34,942 nucleotides of DNA from Planctomycetota bacterium (GTDB lineage: Bacteria; Planctomycetota; Phycisphaerae; WQYP01). The position numbers and the translations under genes are program-made. The DNA lies in contig JAKBCC010000027.1 in assembly GCA_021808105.1 (NCBI GenBank), forward strand, positions 2,676-37,617. Direction: 5' to 3'. Positions 8,053 through 17,020 of this stretch are shown here, piece by piece. The first letter of the stretch is position 1. Each line of letters starts with the position of its first letter. Below the pieces are notes generated by a model, which worked only from the letters and a program-made list of their open reading frames with translations, was not told the DNA's origin and made no database searches.

Positions 8053-8069
8053 TCGGGAGCCTCGCGTCA

Positions 8070-8140
8070 GAGCACCGTGGTGATAACCCGGTGGTTGGTT
8101 GGCGGCATCGGATCAACCACCGGATTGTCATCCGGTGCTC
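8070..8140. repeat. 71-bp GAGCACCG palindromic element, copy b
   Basis: It has the same length and orientation as copy a, with 17 bp between them, and differs at only a few positions. The two make a direct tandem with a period of 88 bp inside the cox operon. Confidence 0.85.
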
Positions 8141-8144
8141 TCGG

Positions 8145-8177
8145 TAGCGGCGCGTCATACCGGCATGCGCGCCGCTA
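8145..8177 (-). promoter_or_regulatory. Strong hairpin 3' of coxD
   Basis: A perfect 10-bp stem, TAGCGGCGCG (8145-8154) with CGCGCCGCTA (8168-8177), closes a 13-nt loop that can itself pair CAT with ATG. It lies 24 bp past the coxD stop in the direction of transcription. No T-run follows, so it is more likely an RNA-stability or partial attenuation element than a classical terminator. Confidence 0.55.
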
Positions 8178-8201
8178 TCCGCACGGCTGGGACGGCTCGG
8201 A

Positions 8202-8630
8202 TTATTCTTTAGCGGGTGCGGCGGCGGCGGCCTTCGCGGCGGCCGGCGGGGTGGAATTGGACCCCGCCACATGTTGTTCAATCTGCGCCATTTCCTGCGC
8301 CTCGCCGGAATACATCTGCGGCTGATCGGCCTTCACATCAATAATGATAAAAGAAATAAACAGGGTAATAAGCACCAGTGTGAGCAATAAAATGGCAACA
8401 GAAAAAAGGCTGTCATAGCGCAGGTGCATGAAATACAGCGCACTGACGACCGCCATGATAACCGCCACAATCAACTCCACGGCGATGGTAGCCGAGCCAA
8501 GGCCCAACCTGGCGACAAACAAATTGCCGACAGCCAAAGCGCAGAGGAGGATCCACACAAAGACCAGCGTTGGCACGGATACAATGTGCGAGCGGGCGGG
8601 GACAACGGGTTTGGCATGATCGGAAGACAT
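8202..8630 (-). CDS. coxD: Cytochrome c oxidase subunit IV (prokaryotic COX4 type)
   Basis: A 142-residue membrane protein with three predicted helices: PTLVFVWILLCALAVGNLFV, an alanine/valine-rich one, and a third rich in L, I and V. The second helix ends in ALYFMHLRYD. The MHLRxD motif between helices two and three is a signature of bacterial subunit IV (CaaF/CyoD-like). The C-terminus is an alanine-rich tail (about AAAKAAAAAPAKE) that looks unstructured. It starts 46 bp after coxC. The subunit is a small accessory of the haem-copper oxidase and takes no part in catalysis. Confidence 0.85.
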   Translation of the reverse strand: MSSDHAKPVVPARSHIVSVPTLVFVWILLCALAVGNLFVARLGLGSATIAVELIVAVIMAVVSALYFMHLRYDSLFSVAILLLTLVLITLFISFIIIDVKADQPQMYSGEAQEMAQIEQHVAGSNSTPPAAAKAAAAAPAKE

Positions 8631-8676
8631 AAGACCTCACGCTAAAGAGCGGGCGAACTTCATTGAGCCTAAGTTA

Positions 8677-9552
8677 TCAGTGAATGAGATACAACAAGGG
8701 AAACAGGAACATCCAGACCATATCCACCACGCCCCAATACATGCCCACGTAGACGACGGGGGCATTGTAGCCGGGGCCGAATTCACCCCGCAGGGAACGA
8801 ATCAGGAGCCAGCCGATGACAATAATACCGATGATCACGTGCAGGCTGTGCAGACCGGTCATGAGAAAATATATACCAAAGAAAACCTGAACATTGGCCG
8901 GCTGAAAGGGGTTTTCCGCCGCAGCGGGCTTTTGCGAGGCAGCTACACCTGACGGGCCGACCGATGCGGGCATAATAGCGGAATGAGAGACAACAAAACC
9001 GGCCTTGCCGAGGGACTTAAGCGATTGCCAGCCGGGGCTGGCGGCGGGCTTGGGCCTGGCAACCAGTGCCGTCAGGCCGGTGACCGGGGCGACGGGTTTG
9101 CCATTAGGCCCCACGCTTGGAGCGTAATGGGTCCCCCAGAGCAACTTGGCCTGACCATTATCAAAATACTCTTTGGCGTGAATGGCCAAAAAGCCGACCC
9201 CGCCCAGCATGGTTAGCGCCAGACACAGGCTTAAGGCAAAACGCTTGCCGGTTTGCGCAAAACGCACCGCCAGAGCCATGGTCAGACCGCTGGTCAGCAG
9301 AATCAGGGCATTGATCAGACCGGACACCGGATCCAGATATTGCCCGGCATATCTAAAAACGTCGGGATGGGTGGCCCGGAATTCCGCATAGGCGCAGAAC
9401 AGGCCGCTGAACAGCAGCATTTCCGTGGCCAGAAACATCCACATGCCCAGCGTGCCGGCATCAAACTGCTGCTGCGGCGTATCAAAATGATGGGCCAAAT
9501 GGTCTCGGGCCACCTGTTCTTCGGTTGGGTTTATCGCGATTGCTTCAGACAT
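8677..9552 (-). CDS. coxC: Cytochrome c oxidase subunit III
   Basis: A 291-residue subunit III. The start TLGMWMFLATEMLLFSGLF is the classical first helix region with the conserved glutamate. YFLMTGLHSLHVIIG and the closing YWGVVDMVWMFLFPLLYL complete the family pattern. Residues about 142-219 form a long insertion, rich in Ala, Pro, Gly and Ser, between two helices. This makes the protein longer than the usual bacterial version of about 200 residues. The insert probably lies outside the membrane. The gene follows coxA after a 115-bp gap with only a weak 6-bp hairpin (9603-9627). Start ATG at 9552. Confidence 0.92.
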   Translation of the reverse strand: MSEAIAINPTEEQVARDHLAHHFDTPQQQFDAGTLGMWMFLATEMLLFSGLFCAYAEFRATHPDVFRYAGQYLDPVSGLINALILLTSGLTMALAVRFAQTGKRFALSLCLALTMLGGVGFLAIHAKEYFDNGQAKLLWGTHYAPSVGPNGKPVAPVTGLTALVARPKPAASPGWQSLKSLGKAGFVVSHSAIMPASVGPSGVAASQKPAAAENPFQPANVQVFFGIYFLMTGLHSLHVIIGIIVIGWLLIRSLRGEFGPGYNAPVVYVGMYWGVVDMVWMFLFPLLYLIH

Positions 9553-9667
9553 GGAATCTCACAATAGAAACATACAGATAGCAATAAATCAAGCGCTACG
9601 TTCCCGGCCGCGTAACCGCCTGCCGGGCAAGCCCTGCCACGGTCGCTGCCCGCCGCAGCATGGCACG

Positions 9668-11404
9668 TCAATGCGTTGCGGTAACGGGAGCCAGGGATTC
9701 CACAGGCTTTTCTATATGGACATACCCATTGACCGCCGGGTCAAACACCAAGTCGGAATAATCATAAGGATCGCCGACGGATGGTGTGGTTTCAAAATTA
9801 TCATGCGGTGGCGGCGAAGCGGTTTCCCATTCCAGGGAGCCGCCGCCCCACGGGTTCATCGGGGCCTTTTTGCCATAGAACAGCGAGTGCATCAGATACC
9901 CGGCCATACTCAGAAACGCCACAAGCTGGATATACGCCCCGATGGTGGAGGCAATCATATAGGGTTGATAAACCGGCAGGTAGCTGGCATAACGCCGCGG
10001 CATGCCCTCGGCCCCCACCACCAACTGGGGGAAAAACGTGAGATTGATGCCGATAAACAAGACCACACACGTCCATTGCGCGATGCGTTCATTGTACATG
10101 CGTCCGAACATTTTGGGCCACCAGTAGTGCATACCGGCGATAAAGCCGATGAGCGTTCCGCCCATCATGACATAATGGAAGTGGCCTACAACAAAGTACG
10201 TATCATGCAGAACGACATCCTCAGAAAGCGCCCCCAGCACCACGCCGGTGAGGCCGCCGATGGTAAACAGCACAATAAATGACAGCACATAGAGCATCGG
10301 CGTTTTAAGGACGATGGCTCCCTTGTACATGGTGGCCAGCCAGTTCCAGACTTTGATGGCGGAAGGGACAGCCACAATGAAGGTTAAAAAGCTGAAGACG
10401 GCATCGAGTTCCGCCGATTGACCGTTGACGAAAATGTGGTGACCCCACACCAGAAAGCCAATCAGGGCAATGGCCAGTGAGCTTAAGGCGATAAATTCGT
10501 ATCCGAAAATATGCTTGCGGCTGAACGTGGGAATAATTTCACTGACGATGCCCATCGCGGGCAGAATCATAATGTATACCGCGGGATGCGAATAGAACCA
10601 GAAAAATTCCTGGAACAACACCGGGTTCCCGCCCAGCGCAGGATTAAATATCCCAATGCCCATGACGCGCTCCATCATCAGCAGCACAAAGGTGATGCCC
10701 ACCACCGGCGTGGCGGCAACCTGAATCAGCGATGTGGAATAAATAGCCCAGAGGAAAAGCGGCATGCGGAACCAGCTCATGCCGGGCGGGCGCAGTTTGT
10801 GAATGGTGACCATGAAATTGATGCCGGTGAAGATGGAACTGAACCCCACCAGAAATATACCCAGCACCATGACCACCACATAGGATTCAGTCTGGATGCT
10901 AAATGGCGTGTAAAAGGTCCAGCCGGTATCCACGGCCCCCAGCACGGTGGAAACGATAGCCAGAATCGCCCCGACAAGATACAGGTAATAGCTGATTAAA
11001 TTGAGTTTGGGGAAGGCCACATCTTTGGCACCCAGCATCAGCGGCATGGCGAAATTTCCCAAAGCGCCGGGAATAATGGGGATCAGCACCAGAAACACCA
11101 TGATGATTCCATGGAGCGTGAAGACCTGATTGTAATAGCGATACGCCGCGTAACTGGACGCGACAGAACCGGTGCCATGAAAAATCAGACCCTGTGGCAC
11201 CAGCAACTGCGTGCGAATGACTTCAGCCAACATGCCGCCGATGAAGAAGGCCAGCAAAGCGGTAATCAGGTACATGATACCGATGCGTTTGTGGTCCAGC
11301 GTGAAGAGCCATGAGCCGATGGTTTTACCGTGTGTAAGATAATTGTCCGGCTTGGCGGCCACCGCGGGTGTGTGGCCCATAGTGTTTCCCGTGATCGTAG
11401 TCAT
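9668..11404 (-). CDS. coxA: Cytochrome c oxidase subunit I, A2-type haem-copper oxidase
   Basis: The 578-residue catalytic subunit reduces O2 to water and pumps protons in the cytoplasmic membrane. The metal ligands are visible: His98 and His410 for the low-spin haem, His273, His322 and His323 for CuB, and His408 for the high-spin haem. Tyr277 is the residue that cross-links to His273. The helix VI motif reads YSHPAVY rather than GHPEVY. The usual D-channel glutamate is replaced by the Tyr-Ser pair that defines A2-type oxidases. The D-channel entry aspartate ([12 protein letters not shown]) and the K-channel lysine (Lys351 in SAIKVWNW) are kept. The ATG at 11404 follows TGGAG at 8 nt; an earlier ATG at 11425 lacks this. 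Confidence 0.95.
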   Translation of the reverse strand: MTTITGNTMGHTPAVAAKPDNYLTHGKTIGSWLFTLDHKRIGIMYLITALLAFFIGGMLAEVIRTQLLVPQGLIFHGTGSVASSYAAYRYYNQVFTLHGIIMVFLVLIPIIPGALGNFAMPLMLGAKDVAFPKLNLISYYLYLVGAILAIVSTVLGAVDTGWTFYTPFSIQTESYVVVMVLGIFLVGFSSIFTGINFMVTIHKLRPPGMSWFRMPLFLWAIYSTSLIQVAATPVVGITFVLLMMERVMGIGIFNPALGGNPVLFQEFFWFYSHPAVYIMILPAMGIVSEIIPTFSRKHIFGYEFIALSSLAIALIGFLVWGHHIFVNGQSAELDAVFSFLTFIVAVPSAIKVWNWLATMYKGAIVLKTPMLYVLSFIVLFTIGGLTGVVLGALSEDVVLHDTYFVVGHFHYVMMGGTLIGFIAGMHYWWPKMFGRMYNERIAQWTCVVLFIGINLTFFPQLVVGAEGMPRRYASYLPVYQPYMIASTIGAYIQLVAFLSMAGYLMHSLFYGKKAPMNPWGGGSLEWETASPPPHDNFETTPSVGDPYDYSDLVFDPAVNGYVHIEKPVESLAPVTATH

Positions 11405-11469
11405 TTCTATAACTCCAGTATCCAAACAACGGCTGGATACGCCTTTTCAATTATATTTCTCCCGGTAGC

Positions 11470-13062
11470 TTACTTAGCGACCGGAACATCCGGAACAGGA
11501 GGCTCGGTTGCCTTGCTGCCGCGGTTACTTAGCGTATTAATATACCAGATGATCGCATTTAATTTATTCTCATGGGGATGCTTTTTACCGGATAACTGGT
11601 ATTTGTACATAACCGGCATCACGCCGGCCGGCGAGCCGGCAATATCCATTTTTCCCGGGTCAAGAATCATCGTGCGGAGAAATTTATAATCTGCAATCAC
11701 CGTTTTTCCCGTGGTGAGTTTTTGCGGATAACCCGCCAGATTCTTCCAACTCGGGCCTACGCCCGGTTGGCCATTGACGGTATGACATCCAATACATCCC
11801 AGCGACTTATAAAGTTTTGCACCCAGAACATGCAACGCCATCGGCTGCGGGCCGGCCGGCACTTTGGCGACGGGGGTCGCCGGGGCTTTGGCAGTTGTCG
11901 GAGCGGCGGTGGTAGCCGGTGTCGCCGTCTGCGAGGTTTTGGCGGTTGCCGGGGCCGCAGTTTTCGGGGACTTGGATGAGGCCGCAGGCTCGCTACCCTT
12001 GGGTTTATCGGGCACCGGGGGCTGAGAGGCTTTATTGGAATTCTTGCTTAGGCTGTTGATATACCAGACAACGGCGTACAAATTTTTGACATTTTTACCG
12101 GTAAAGCGCGAGCCGTAGCTGGGCATAACGCCGGCGGGGAATCCTTTGATCAACACGCGGCCAGGATGGGAAATCATCGTTTTCAGGAAGGCATAATTCA
12201 CCGGTACGGTCTTACCGTTGGCGAGAACCTCTGTGGACCCGGCCAGATTTTTCCAGCTGGGGCCGGTACCCTTGGAACCATCCACCGAGTGGCAGCCTAA
12301 GCAACCAAGCGTGGTGTAAAGTTTTTTACCGACAGTTGCCAGAGGCAGCGGTTTGCCGTCCTGTTCAAAAATATTGGCGGCAGCAACAATCTGCTTCTGA
12401 AATTTAGCATACGGCTCAACCACGACATGCGCCCGCATTTCCGAGTGGCCGTCGCCGCAATATTCAGCGCATTGGAGCCAGTAGGTTCCGGGGTTGGTAG
12501 GTTCCACCCACGTGGTCATCACGCGACCCGGTACCACATCCCTCTGGATGGAAAGATCGGGGATCCAGAATCCATGGAGCACATCTTTGGAGGTCATGTT
12601 TAATTTCACGGGCGTGTTAACGGGCAGATACAGCGTGTTGCTGATGGCGCCATTTTCATACACAAATGTCCAACTCCACTTCTGGGCAATAACATGGATG
12701 TTATAGCTGTTGGCGGGCGGGGAATCCATGTTCATATATTGCGTAAAACCCAGAGCAAAAATTACCATCACAATGATCAGAGGAATCACGGTCCAGGTAA
12801 TTTCCAGCGGGTTATTATGTGAAGGAGAGTCCTCGGCAATTGTCCGATCCTTGGTATGCCGGTAACGAATCGAAAAGAATACCACCAGACCGACAATCAG
12901 AACCGTGAAAAACACCGATATCCAGTACCAGAAATCCCAGAGAAACTGCACCGGCGGGCTGAAGGTGGATTCACCGTGCGGCAGCCAGAGTGCGGCAACG
13001 ATACGCCCCAAATTCATCTGTCCAAGGTGTCCAAGTATCTGTGGAATATTTGTCACGCCCAT
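11470..13062 (-). CDS. coxB: Cytochrome c oxidase subunit II fused to two cytochrome c domains
   Basis: 530 residues in four parts. The first has two membrane helices (about 45-65 and 88-108). A cupredoxin domain with the CuA site follows: His163 in LHGFWIPDL, then Cys198, Glu200, Cys202, His206 and Met209 in CAEYCGDGHSEM. The first cytochrome c domain carries haem motif CLGCH at 254-258. The second carries CIGCH at 423-427. A Pro/Ala/Thr/Lys-rich linker (about 352-406) joins the two haem domains. Typical caa3 subunit II proteins have one haem domain. Both domains share GPSWKNLAG, PAGVMP and WYINxLS with the free cytochrome at 14141-14935. The protein should collect electrons from Alternative Complex III and feed them to CuA. 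It starts 6 bp after the SCO gene. Confidence 0.95.
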   Translation of the reverse strand: MGVTNIPQILGHLGQMNLGRIVAALWLPHGESTFSPPVQFLWDFWYWISVFFTVLIVGLVVFFSIRYRHTKDRTIAEDSPSHNNPLEITWTVIPLIIVMVIFALGFTQYMNMDSPPANSYNIHVIAQKWSWTFVYENGAISNTLYLPVNTPVKLNMTSKDVLHGFWIPDLSIQRDVVPGRVMTTWVEPTNPGTYWLQCAEYCGDGHSEMRAHVVVEPYAKFQKQIVAAANIFEQDGKPLPLATVGKKLYTTLGCLGCHSVDGSKGTGPSWKNLAGSTEVLANGKTVPVNYAFLKTMISHPGRVLIKGFPAGVMPSYGSRFTGKNVKNLYAVVWYINSLSKNSNKASQPPVPDKPKGSEPAASSKSPKTAAPATAKTSQTATPATTAAPTTAKAPATPVAKVPAGPQPMALHVLGAKLYKSLGCIGCHTVNGQPGVGPSWKNLAGYPQKLTTGKTVIADYKFLRTMILDPGKMDIAGSPAGVMPVMYKYQLSGKKHPHENKLNAIIWYINTLSNRGSKATEPPVPDVPVAK

Positions 13063-13068
13063 AAACTC

Positions 13069-13986
13069 CTAAACCTTCCCTGAAGCTTTTGGTTTTTTTA
13101 CACCATGTTTACGTTCCCACCAGACCATACTGCCCAGAAAAGCCCCCAGGCTTAGTACGACGCCCACGCCCCCCAGCAGCATCACGCGCCGCGCAACGGC
13201 GGTGTATTTTCCGGTGTAAGGATCAAACTGGCAGCATAATAATAGTATCTGGTCAAAGACGTTGGTGATTTTACGATTGCCCGCCGCCACCAGCGCCAGA
13301 CGCAAATCTGCCGGATTGTAGTGAATACCGTAGAAATAATTGGCCAGTCGACCGCCGGGGGTGGCAATATAAATCGCGGCGGCATGGTTATACGTGTGGG
13401 ATGCAGGATAAAACACGTAATGGAATCCGACAGCTTTGGTGATGGCTTTAATAGTGGATTCGTTGGCGGTAAGAAAATGCCAATGCGCGGCCAAAGCCTT
13501 TTTGAATTTTCGCGAAGCTACCGCGATATAACCCGCCTTCTTATCCGCAGCGGAAGACGGCGTATCGGTGGGATCAAAGCTGATGGTCAGGACCTCGTAA
13601 TCTGTGCCGAGGCGAGCGGACATTTTTTCCATGGAGTGCAGCAGGCCCAGTTCAACAAATGGGCATACGCCGGGGCAGCGGAAATAGACAAAATTAAAGA
13701 TTACCGGGCGGCCTTTGTGAAAATAATCACTAAGCTGAACCTGCTGATTGTGCGAATTAACAAATTCAAGACTTAATGGAAGCCGGGCACCGGGGTGCGG
13801 CGTGATTCCCGCATTGTGGGCGTCCCTCGATTTTTGGGAGGCGTTTTGCAGGTTTTCAAAGGCACTGCCAAAAACGCGCGGGGTTAGGAGCACAAAAAAC
13901 AGCGAAGCAACAACCGCCACGGTGCGTACAGCCAATAGCCGCAAGGGCACATGAAAAGTTAGCCGGGTTTTATTCAGCACGTTCAT
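13069..13986 (-). CDS. SCO1/SenC-family copper chaperone
   Basis: A 305-residue thioredoxin-fold protein for assembling the CuA centre of subunit II. An N-terminal membrane helix or signal (about residues 21-40) precedes the domain. The copper-binding CPGVC (Cys104, Cys108) lies in VIFNFVYFRCPGVCPF, and the third ligand is probably His201 in YNHAAAIYI. FDPTDTP is also family-typical. Unlike many SCO proteins it has a second hydrophobic segment near the C-terminus (VMLLGGVGVVLSLGAFLGSM) followed by a lysine-rich tail, so it may be anchored at both ends. I use the ATG at 13986; a TTG lies one codon earlier. It directly precedes coxB. Confidence 0.92.
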   Translation of the reverse strand: MNVLNKTRLTFHVPLRLLAVRTVAVVASLFFVLLTPRVFGSAFENLQNASQKSRDAHNAGITPHPGARLPLSLEFVNSHNQQVQLSDYFHKGRPVIFNFVYFRCPGVCPFVELGLLHSMEKMSARLGTDYEVLTISFDPTDTPSSAADKKAGYIAVASRKFKKALAAHWHFLTANESTIKAITKAVGFHYVFYPASHTYNHAAAIYIATPGGRLANYFYGIHYNPADLRLALVAAGNRKITNVFDQILLLCCQFDPYTGKYTAVARRVMLLGGVGVVLSLGAFLGSMVWWERKHGVKKPKASGKV

Positions 13987-14087
13987 CAACGAACCATTCT
14001 TACTACAACACCGCGATTTTTCACATCATAGCGATGCAACGCGTACCAGCGTATTTACCGCGGCAACGCCAACCAAAACAATCCGCG

Positions 14088-14096
14088 ATTATAGCA
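14088..14096 (-). promoter_or_regulatory. Possible internal extended -10 promoter for the SCO-cox genes
   Basis: Read on the minus strand, this is TGC followed by TATAAT, an extended -10 element with a consensus hexamer. No good -35 box is seen. It lies in the largest gap of the upper operon (13987-14140, 154 bp) and would give a leader of about 95 nt before the SCO start. Confidence 0.4.
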
Positions 14097-14140
14097 ATCG
14101 CCCGCATCGTATGCGAGCTATAACAGCAGGCCCGACCCGA

Positions 14141-14935
14141 TCATTTAGCCGGATTATCGGGCACGGGCGGCTGCGTAGCCTTGCTGCTGCGATTACTAAG
14201 CGTATTGATGTACCAGATGATCGCGTTAAGCTTGGTTTCATGCGGATGTTTGGGACCCGACAACATCGGCCCGTACGTGGCGGGCATGACGCCGGCCGGC
14301 GCACCGGCGACCAGCAGTGTGCCGGGGTGAATAATCATCGTACGGAGAAATTTATAGTCGGCGATCACCGTTTTGCCGGTGGTAAGTTTTTGCGGATAGC
14401 CGGCGAGATTTTTCCATGACGGCCCGACGGTGGGCATACCATTGACGGTGTGGCAGGCAATACAACCGAGGCTGGTGTAAAGTTTAGCACCAAGAACATG
14501 CAGTGCCACGGTAGGACGTTTTTTGCCCGGTGCAGCTGATTGCGGGGATGCCGGCAGAAGAACAGGTTTGGCATGAGGTGTGTACTGGGCGACGACCATA
14601 TCTTCAGCAAGCTCAATGCCCACCGTGGCGCGGTGATGATTTTTTCCCACCCAATGCGGCGTAATGGAGGCAATTTGCCTCTGATGGATGGCTAAAGACC
14701 AGTTACTGACGGTCGCCTCTTTCTGCGCTTCAAGCGCGTGACGGTACTGATGAAAAAAGGCTATAACGGCCAGCACCAGAATCACGACGAACAAAGCCAG
14801 GAACGACCCCACCAGCAGGATGTTATACGAATCAACATCATCTTTTTGGGTGTGGGCACCGACTTCCGGGCGCACCGGATGGGGGATATGTTCCGGTGGC
14901 AAATTGTGGGTGTTGTCGTAGGGATTATTACTCAT
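14141..14935 (-). CDS. Membrane-anchored mono-haem cytochrome c
   Basis: 264 residues. A hydrophilic N-terminus is followed by one membrane helix (about 38-61), a linker of some 80 residues and a C-terminal cytochrome c domain with haem motif CIACH (158-162). The domain is nearly the same as the second haem domain of CoxB, sharing HVLGAKLY, GPSWKNLAGYPQKLTTGKTV and PVPD at the end. Its position between actF and the SCO/cox genes suggests it carries electrons from Alternative Complex III to the oxidase. The ATG at 14935 is chosen because the frame's earlier start at 14989 overlaps actF. In other ACIII clusters a mono-haem cytochrome often occupies this place. Confidence 0.9.
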   Translation of the reverse strand: MSNNPYDNTHNLPPEHIPHPVRPEVGAHTQKDDVDSYNILLVGSFLALFVVILVLAVIAFFHQYRHALEAQKEATVSNWSLAIHQRQIASITPHWVGKNHHRATVGIELAEDMVVAQYTPHAKPVLLPASPQSAAPGKKRPTVALHVLGAKLYTSLGCIACHTVNGMPTVGPSWKNLAGYPQKLTTGKTVIADYKFLRTMIIHPGTLLVAGAPAGVMPATYGPMLSGPKHPHETKLNAIIWYINTLSNRSSKATQPPVPDNPAK

Positions 14936-14942
14936 AAAAACC

Positions 14943-16244
14943 TCACATATTTTCAATCGCCAGGCCTTCAGCGAGTTTAGGATCGCCAATAGGCATTAAC
15001 GCACTGCGCCGCAGCAGAAAAGCCGTGTGGGATACCCAGAGTCCGCCGATACCGACCAGACACAACGCATCTAAAACCAGGGACATGGGACGCAACGGAT
15101 TGCTGACGATTTTTTGCACCGCACCCAGCAACTTATACGGATCATGATTCTTAGCCACAGCCGCCAGGCCCGCATGGGTATTGATCCAGACGATGGGCTG
15201 TACCTGCCAGAAGAGATCGAGATAGGCAAAAAACAGCAGCCACAGGCACCAGAATGCCAGCAGGCCTTTGTGGCGTTTGACATGCCGCGACATCAAGCCG
15301 AAGAAGGGCACAATAAAGTGCCCGAACAGCAAGGCAATGGTGATAATCATCCAAGGCCCGACGGTGCGCAGCAGGAAAAAAGTGGTCTCTTTAGGGACAT
15401 TGGCGTACCAGATAAGCATATACTGGGCAAATCCAATGTAGGCCCAGAACATGGCCCAGCCGTAAAGCCATTTACCCAGATCATGATAATGCTCGGTGGT
15501 AATGGAATTGGTAAGTTTGCCCTTCCGCTGAAACCAGATGGCCACCAGCGGAAGCACCGCATAAACCGCCATACCCACGCCGGAGAAGAAAAAACCCGGT
15601 TCCATGTAGCTAAGCCATTTGGGCTGAAGGGACATGACATAATCAGCTCCGGCGAAGTTCATAATCCAGAATACCGCCAACAATCCCCAGCCTCCGTGTT
15701 TTTGCAGCTGCCGCATGCGGGAAACGCTGTGGTCCTGATCCTGAGCGATGGACATCGTGCGGAAATAGAGGCTTAACCCGATGAGAAACGCAAAGTAAAT
15801 CACGCTGCGGATCATAAAAAACGGAACATTGAGATAACTTACTTTGTTAACGAGATTGGGGTCAGAATGAACGTAGTTGTAATGCGTCCATATAAAAATT
15901 TTATGGAAGCCCAGCAACAGCGGAATGGTCAGAACCAGCAATGGAATAAAGTTACAGCTCATGGCTTCCGCCAGCCGGCGAACCACCACGCTCCACGATG
16001 CCCGAAACACATGATGGCTCAACACAAAGAAAAGAGAACTTGCCGAAATCATAAAAAACAACAGCCAGGCCGTGAGATAACTGAACAGGAATTGCCGCCA
16101 GCCATCGTTCATGGCAACGCCCAACCCCGCAGCGACCGCCAGGGACAAAAGGCCCGCAATCAGCCCGCCGCTGATGATCGGCGCGCCGAGTTCATCGAGA
16201 TAGAACTGATCCTTCGGCCCGAGTTGTATGATTTTATTCGACAC
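14943..16244 (-). CDS. actF: Alternative Complex III subunit ActF (polytopic membrane protein)
   Basis: A 433-residue integral membrane protein with about ten helices, related to ActC and the NrfD/PsrC fold. Family-like segments include LSHHVFRASWSVVVRRLAEAM, NFAGADYVMSLQPKWLSYMEPG and WYANVPKETTFF. In known ACIII structures ActC and ActF form the membrane core that handles quinol and possibly protons. The GTG at 16244 is preferred because GGAG lies about 10 nt upstream. A GTG at 16253 is closer to the same site, and a frame-open ATG at 16409 lies well inside actE. The start is 16 bp past the actE stop. Confidence 0.9.
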   Translation of the reverse strand: MSNKIIQLGPKDQFYLDELGAPIISGGLIAGLLSLAVAAGLGVAMNDGWRQFLFSYLTAWLLFFMISASSLFFVLSHHVFRASWSVVVRRLAEAMSCNFIPLLVLTIPLLLGFHKIFIWTHYNYVHSDPNLVNKVSYLNVPFFMIRSVIYFAFLIGLSLYFRTMSIAQDQDHSVSRMRQLQKHGGWGLLAVFWIMNFAGADYVMSLQPKWLSYMEPGFFFSGVGMAVYAVLPLVAIWFQRKGKLTNSITTEHYHDLGKWLYGWAMFWAYIGFAQYMLIWYANVPKETTFFLLRTVGPWMIITIALLFGHFIVPFFGLMSRHVKRHKGLLAFWCLWLLFFAYLDLFWQVQPIVWINTHAGLAAVAKNHDPYKLLGAVQKIVSNPLRPMSLVLDALCLVGIGGLWVSHTAFLLRRSALMPIGDPKLAEGLAIENM

Positions 16245-16260
16245 GTTATTCACGCTCCAA

Positions 16261-17016
16261 TTACTTGAGCCTGCTTCGCACGGACTTGGGCAACCGGCCG
16301 GCGGCAACTTTCTTCTGGGAAAGCTGCAACGCCCGCACATACGCCACAATGGCCCAACGGTCCACAACGGGCACCTGATCCTTATACGCAGCCATGACGG
16401 CAATGCCATTAGTTATTACATTGTAAATACCGCCATCCGGCATAAATTTGACGCCCGGACCTGTCAGGTCGGACGGCTGAACCCAGGAGCCGGCATCGGA
16501 TGATCCGGCGGCGCGTAATTTATTGACATATTGGTTGACGGTGCCGTTGCCCATACCGTTAAAGCCGTGGCAGGGCGTGCAGAATATGTCGAATTCTTTT
16601 TGGCCGCGTAATACCAGGCGACGGGTGACCGGAATGGGAATTCGGGTAATAAATTGTCCCTTACCGTTTACCAGCTTTTGGCCCAGCATGATTCGGTCAT
16701 ACTGTGAACCACTACGGATGGCGACATGGTCCTTGGGCCAGTTCCCGGGATAAGCCCGCGCTTCCGCCATATTGACAAACGTAAAATCCTGCTGCGCCAT
16801 GGTACCGGCGATATGGGGGCGCATGCCCCGATCATCGGCAAAAACCGGACTGCGGCGCTGCGGCTTGAGGTACGGCATGCGGTCCATATCCTGAATAATT
16901 GCGAAGCGCGGCACGGTGGTGTACGAATAGCGCCGCATGGCAACGATCCCAAACGGAATCAGGGCCAGGAGCACCAGATCACCGATAATATAAAAATTTC
17001 TTGTTCTGGCTTTCAT
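16261..17016 (-). CDS. actE: Alternative Complex III subunit ActE (mono-haem cytochrome c)
   Basis: 251 residues with an N-terminal membrane helix (about 8-27) and a cytochrome c domain with haem motif CTPCH (146-150). RMPYLKPQRRSPVFADDRGMRP and GTMAQQ near the N-terminus, and IFCTPCHGFNGMGNG, match the ActE pattern. It is the haem subunit thought to pass electrons out of the complex. Some ActE proteins are lipoproteins, but no lipobox is visible here, so anchoring is by the helix. The ATG at 17016 lies 4 bp after the actD stop; a longer frame upstream overlaps actD. Confidence 0.9.
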   Translation of the reverse strand: MKARTRNFYIIGDLVLLALIPFGIVAMRRYSYTTVPRFAIIQDMDRMPYLKPQRRSPVFADDRGMRPHIAGTMAQQDFTFVNMAEARAYPGNWPKDHVAIRSGSQYDRIMLGQKLVNGKGQFITRIPIPVTRRLVLRGQKEFDIFCTPCHGFNGMGNGTVNQYVNKLRAAGSSDAGSWVQPSDLTGPGVKFMPDGGIYNVITNGIAVMAAYKDQVPVVDRWAIVAYVRALQLSQKKVAAGRLPKSVRSRLK

Positions 17017-17020
17017 CGTA

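Noticed and set aside
7979..8152. Two spaced repeats considered as a CRISPR array
   Set aside because: The units are palindromic, 71 bp long and only two, with a 17-bp gap and no cas genes.
9551..10282. Plus-strand open frame of 243 codons
   Set aside because: It lies antisense to coxA, whose identity is certain; composition is shadow-like.
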